DNA from: BMS3Abin12 sp964487445
Lineage (GTDB): Bacteria > Pseudomonadota > Gammaproteobacteria > 21-64-14
Assembly (NCBI GenBank): GCA_964487445.1
Contig: CAZAQG010000113.1
Span: forward strand, 1-6,086
Reading direction: 5' to 3'
Length of the DNA stretch: 6,086 nt
Below, one piece after another: positions 5,641 to 6,086 of the stretch. A program made the position numbers and the translations under genes. The notes beneath the pieces were generated by a model, which saw only the letters and a list, made by a program, of their open reading frames with translations, ran no database searches and was not told where the DNA came from. Each line of letters opens with the position of its first letter. Position 1 is the first letter of the stretch.

Positions 5641-5882
5641 GGAGCCGATATACCCATTCTGCCGGGGCCTTCTTCGCTGGGGGCCGCGCGCCGCGCAGGC
5701 CCGCGACGCGCACAGGTGACCCTAAGAGTCTGTCGGACTTGGGATGGTTCTACTACGGCGGCGGGGGATCGGCCCATTTCTCCGATCGTTTTCGTTGAAA
5801 CAGTGTCCCTATTCGCCTCAGACGATCGAAAAACGGTTCTCGGTCTTCCACTCGCCTCGCTACGAACCCCTACGTCCGACCG
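5635..5882 (-). ncRNA. Long structured 5' leader of metK, candidate cis-regulatory RNA
   Basis: About 245 nt separate the predicted transcription start from the metK ribosome site. A long-range helix closes the upstream half: GUCGGAC (5880-5874) pairs with GUCCGAC (5738-5732), then after a small internal loop GGUUC (5868-5864) pairs with GAACC (5750-5746). It encloses about 113 nt. Inside, hairpin A pairs CGAGAA (5842-5837) with UUUUCG (5832-5827). Hairpin C pairs GAUCGG (5787-5782) with CCGAUC (5772-5767). Hairpin B pairs CGAUCGU (5828-5822) with ACGAUCG (5789-5783) and excludes both A and C. A further GC hairpin, GGGCC (5702-5698) with GGCCC (5685-5681) and an inner GCGC pair, lies nearer the start codon. 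I compared it from memory with SAM-I, SAM-II, SAM-IV, SAH and cobalamin riboswitch core motifs and saw no match. No U-tract terminator is visible, so any control would more likely act on translation or through Rho. The pairings are seen; regulation is inferred. Confidence 0.4.
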
Positions 5883-5888
5883 GACCCT

Positions 5889-5916
5889 AGTGTACCGGCT
5901 TCGCGCGCATTGTCCA
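5889..5916 (-). promoter_or_regulatory. Sigma70-type promoter of the metK-ahcY-metF-bioA operon
   Basis: On the minus strand TGGACA (5916-5911) matches five of six -35 bases, and TACACT (5894-5889) keeps the key T, A and final T of the -10 box. The spacer is 16 nt. The start of transcription would be near 5882, leaving a leader of about 245 nt before the metK ribosome site. The inverted repeat GTCCG-AC-CGGAC (5874-5885, plus-strand reading) spans the predicted start point and could be an operator or simply part of the leader fold. I saw no better promoter nearer the gene. Confidence 0.6.
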
Positions 5917-5953
5917 CGATCCGCCGCCGCATCGGTCCAATGCCCCATATGCC

Positions 5954-5982
5954 CGATACGATGCATCCTAGTAAAGGTATCG
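5954..5982. promoter_or_regulatory. Inverted repeat CGATAC-N17-GTATCG, possible operator upstream of metK
   Basis: CGATAC (5954-5959) and GTATCG (5977-5982) are perfect six-base inverted arms around 17 nt, and the spacer itself holds the eight-base palindrome GATGCATC (5960-5967). The longer form CCGATAC (5953-5959) is repeated directly at 6068-6074. The site lies upstream of the metK -35 box and just before a possible plus-strand start at 6001, a fair place for a shared operator. No regulator can be assigned, and such short repeats can occur by chance. Confidence 0.25.
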
Positions 5983-6000
5983 ACTCCGAGGACGCCGCTG

Positions 6001-6086
6001 ATGCAGGTGCGCGAGACCTTTCTACCGCCCGGCGACCCTGTCCCGGGACCGCGCCGTACCGGACGATCCGATACCCTGCAAATTGG
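6001..6086 (+). CDS. Possible 5' end of a divergent gene, cut off by the right edge
   Basis: An ATG at 6001 opens a plus-strand frame with no stop to the end of the window (28 codons). GAGGA (5988-5992) lies 8 nt before it, which is a good ribosome-site spacing. The peptide starts MQVRETFLPPGDPVPGPRR and I do not recognise it; it is rich in proline and arginine. Third-position composition is mixed and not strongly gene-like, and a minus-strand frame across the same bases is also open. No clear plus-strand promoter was found. If real, it would be divergent from metK, with the two start codons about 370 bases apart. Confidence 0.3.
   Translation, partial: MQVRETFLPPGDPVPGPRRTGRSDTLQI

Noticed and set aside
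5681..5702. The strong GC hairpin before metK as an intrinsic terminator
   Set aside because: It is not followed by a run of U in the transcript; the next bases are CCAGCGAAG.
5631..5966. A 111-codon minus-strand frame in the metK leader
   Set aside because: It is rich in arginine and serine with no recognisable motif, begins before the predicted transcription start, and has no good ribosome site. Only its last eight codons are discussed, as a mini-ORF.
5980..6000. Plus-strand CTCCGAGGAC, which resembles the start of the SAH riboswitch consensus
   Set aside because: Only a short CCGAGG-like word matches, the later conserved blocks were not found, and it points away from metK.

Overview
The window is a stretch of GC-rich bacterial chromosome carrying four complete genes, all on the minus strand and so read right to left: metK, ahcY, metF, bioA. 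Protein features suggest a gammaproteobacterium: BioA is of the Pseudomonas-like type (HPCTQMKDHE, SSWWVN, HSHSYTGNP) and AhcY is the short form without an insertion. The high GC, the AhcY type and the gene order fit a Chromatiales-like or sulfur-oxidising group, but that placement is inference and no species can be named from this window.

Layout on the plus-strand scale. 1-255: the first 85 codons of a PemK/MazF-family toxin, running off the left edge. 328-450: a short, coding-like fragment cut off by an in-frame TAG, probably a gene remnant. 451-738: no recognisable gene, with a lower-GC look than the operon. 739-756: a GGCCGGCC inverted repeat directly after the bioA stop. 757-2109: bioA. 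2169-3068: metF. 3106-4422: ahcY. 4459-5628: metK. 5629-5916: a promoter and a leader of about 245 nt that looks strongly folded. 5917-6086: a possible divergent regulatory region and the possible start of a plus-strand gene at 6001.

The four genes form one apparent operon with gaps of 36, 37 and 59 bases and no convincing intrinsic terminator between them. MetK makes S-adenosylmethionine (SAM). AhcY hydrolyses S-adenosylhomocysteine, the product of SAM-dependent methylation, to homocysteine and adenosine. MetF makes the methyl-tetrahydrofolate used to remethylate homocysteine to methionine; the methionine synthase itself is not in the window. BioA, in its usual form, spends SAM as an amino donor in biotin synthesis, so the operon joins SAM supply, recycling and one unusual SAM use.

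The most interesting part is the metK leader. A good sigma70-type promoter lies about 255 bases before the start codon. The RNA between them can form a long-range two-part closing helix around about 113 nt, inside which one hairpin competes with two others. It matches no SAM or SAH riboswitch that I can recognise by eye. It is a candidate cis-regulatory RNA and needs comparative testing. The metK start is also notable: a TTG placed 6 nt after AAGGAG.
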